This document shows positions 19,901 through 21,171 of a stretch of DNA of 21,171 nt, piece after piece. This stretch comes from Pelargonium nanum (Eukaryota; Streptophyta; Magnoliopsida; Geraniales; Geraniaceae): the NCBI GenBank assembly GCA_036897485.1, contig JAYMTF010001815.1, positions 1 through 21,171 on the forward strand, in the 5' to 3' direction. Both the position numbers and the translations under genes were made by a program. The first letter of the stretch is position 1; each line of letters begins with the position of its first letter. A model generated the notes under the pieces. That model was not told the origin of the DNA, did not search any database, and saw only the letters and a list, made by a program, of their open reading frames with translations.

Positions 19901-20953
19901 CTAGCATCCAATACCTGCAATATAGAATTGAATGTTTGAGTAAATAACATGTTTGTCCCCATACATCTAAAATGGTCAGGATTCCTGCTTAACTAAAATA
20001 CATTATTAGACAATGGAATAGACAAACAAAACAACAAATTATTTTGACACTATTCTCTTCTGAACGTCAAGTAATATGCAAAAAATATACAAATATATTA
20101 ACATATATCTAACGCAAACTGACCTGAACAACAACATCTGAAGAGTCAATAACTTTGTAGAGCTCGCCCCATATGCGTTTACTTTGACCTTTGTCAAACA
20201 TATTGTGTCGAACAAGGTCTCTGAATCCATCTACTTCATTTGCATCTGCAGATGAACCAGTGTACTTCTCTTCAAAGGCATCTGTGCAGTTCAAAAACAA
20301 ATTATTAGGTCAGTAACTATTTTAACTCAAGCTAAGGCTAATGAATTTCACAAGCTGATAAGCTTCTTATTTATTTAAATTGTCCATTTGCATTCAGACA
20401 AGGCAAAGCACATAACTTGTAGTCTTAATTTCCACAGTTCCATGTGCAAATAATACATGAGTCATATAAGCTATGCAAATATCAGCGGACTTATGTTATG
20501 ATTCATATTCTAACAAACAGTCACTAATCCCAACTTGAGACAAAAGTCAACATACCTTGAGAGCCATCAGCTTTCTTGACTAGAGACTCATAATCTGCAG
20601 CCAAGAGCTTTGGACGTTTCCTCTTATTCTTAGGTCCAAATGTATCCGAAAAGGGCTGTGTATCAAGAAGATGAACCCTGGATTGCTTCACAAAACAATA
20701 AGCAAAAATAGTTAGCAACGGATAACACGTAACTGCATAAGAGTTGCATAGACAAGTTCAGTGACTTGTATGCTGTCAAATGGTGCAAATTGTACTCTAA
20801 ATTATAAAAAAATAGTTACCTTCTGGTGATCATTTAAAAGAGACATTGGCAATGTTCTCGCCTTCATTATGACATTGTAGTTGCTTGATAACCGGGTTGC
20901 CATCTCTTCGCGGAACAACTCAATCTCCTTTTGCTTTATAACACGGGTGTTCC
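16931..20953 (-). CDS. NUG2: Nuclear/nucleolar GTPase 2 (NUG2/NOG2), 5' end outside window
   Basis: Visible exons in transcript order: 20820-20953, 20556-20685, 20124-20281, 19813-19914, 19624-19728, 18919-19047, 18308-18448, 17899-17999, 17724-17781, 16931-17416 (1544 nt; 513 codons plus TAG, entering at phase 2). The family is a circularly permuted GTPase, and the G motifs appear in that order: [11 protein letters not shown]4 NKCDL (split across 19813/19728), G5-like region before SFGKGS, G1 GYPNVGKS (18949-18972), G2 PGETK, G3 DCPG (18359-18370). The N-terminal part has a basic cluster, KNKRKRPK, likely nuclear targeting. The C-terminus is a long acidic tail with eight consecutive Asp. Known role: yeast Nog2/Nug2 joins late nucleolar to nucleoplasmic pre-60S particles and must leave before export; plant NUG2 is the ortholog. 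About 75-80 N-terminal residues, up to the GNTRV block, should lie past the right edge. No break was found. Confidence 0.93.
17058..17087. repeat. ATC trinucleotide run encoding poly-Asp in NUG2
   Basis: Eight ATC units on the + strand (GAT codons on the - strand) encode eight consecutive Asp in the acidic NUG2 C-terminal tail, between GLPAN and EANQSS. The pure GAT codons suggest slippage-prone growth of the tract. The same repeat creates misleading poly-His and poly-Ser frames on the + strand. Confidence 0.85.
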
Positions 20954-20992
20954 CTGTAAATTCAACATCAACAACAAGCTCAATTGACTAAT

Positions 20993-21024
<32 letters not shown>
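20993..21024. repeat. Compound (CT)n(TA)n microsatellite
   Basis: A run of about seven CT units passes directly into about nine TA units, in the NUG2 intron upstream of the first visible exon. Likely length-polymorphic. Confidence 0.9.
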
Positions 21025-21151
21025 ACAGCTTATTTTGTCTCTAAAGAGTTCTATATCAAACCATTAATAGATCTTTAAGAAGAGCTGGTTTCTTACCATT
21101 CTACTGATAAATTAAGTATCAATAAACAAAAACTCAATCAACAAAATGGAA

Positions 21152-21171
21152 ATATATATATATATATATAT
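21152..21171. repeat. (AT)n microsatellite at right edge
   Basis: An uninterrupted AT dinucleotide run reaches the end of the window, so its full length is unknown. It lies within the same NUG2 intron; no exon was found between 20954 and here. Confidence 0.9.

Noticed and set aside
21080..21115. Small upstream NUG2 exon before AATG|GTAAGAA
   Set aside because: The donor-like site has no preceding open segment matching the expected RRWFG region and the phase does not fit.

Overview
The window is nuclear DNA from a flowering plant, most likely a eudicot. The genes are split by many AT-rich introns, the two large coding sequences match plant MLO and NUG2/NOG2 families, and the spaces between hold plant-type MITEs, tRNA-derived SINEs, a TRIM-like element and a CACTA terminus. 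The precise taxon cannot be fixed by eye.

Layout. (1) Positions 1-3700, + strand: a small two-exon gene for a 56-residue, single-membrane-span protein (3237-3520). It appears to have a distant 5' untranslated exon near 200-326, which implies a ~2.9 kb leader intron packed with MITE-like insertions. (2) Positions 3750-5690: a transposon graveyard. It holds two inverted hAT-type MITEs, one CACTA terminus, a decayed glycine-rich protein pseudogene split by one of the MITEs, and an unexplained exon-like fragment. (3) Positions 5691-12893, - strand: a complete, apparently intact MLO gene of 15 coding exons (552 residues), closest in recalled motifs to the Arabidopsis MLO4/11/14 clade. Its introns hold a SINE, a TRIM-like element and a 171-bp tandem duplication, and intron 3 appears to use a GC donor site. 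(4) Positions 12894-14060: probable MLO leader and promoter. (5) Positions 14060-16930: an AT-rich intergenic stretch with a decayed tRNA-type SINE. (6) Positions 16931-20953, - strand: the last ten coding exons of a nuclear/nucleolar GTPase 2 (NUG2/NOG2) gene, a circularly permuted GTPase of 60S ribosome assembly. Its first exon or exons lie beyond the right edge.

The genes are not an operon and show no evident shared function: ribosome biogenesis (NUG2), a plasma-membrane calmodulin-binding MLO protein, and an uncharacterised micro-membrane-protein. MLO and NUG2 lie head to tail on the - strand; the small gene converges on the MLO 3' end. All exon models were built by hand from splice-site phase and family motifs. 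In both large genes every junction keeps frame and the arithmetic closes (1659 nt for MLO; 1544 nt for the visible part of NUG2). I saw no convincing new multi-gene system. The most checkable oddities are the GC-AG intron, the intronic tandem duplication, and the inverted MITE pair around the broken glycine-rich gene.
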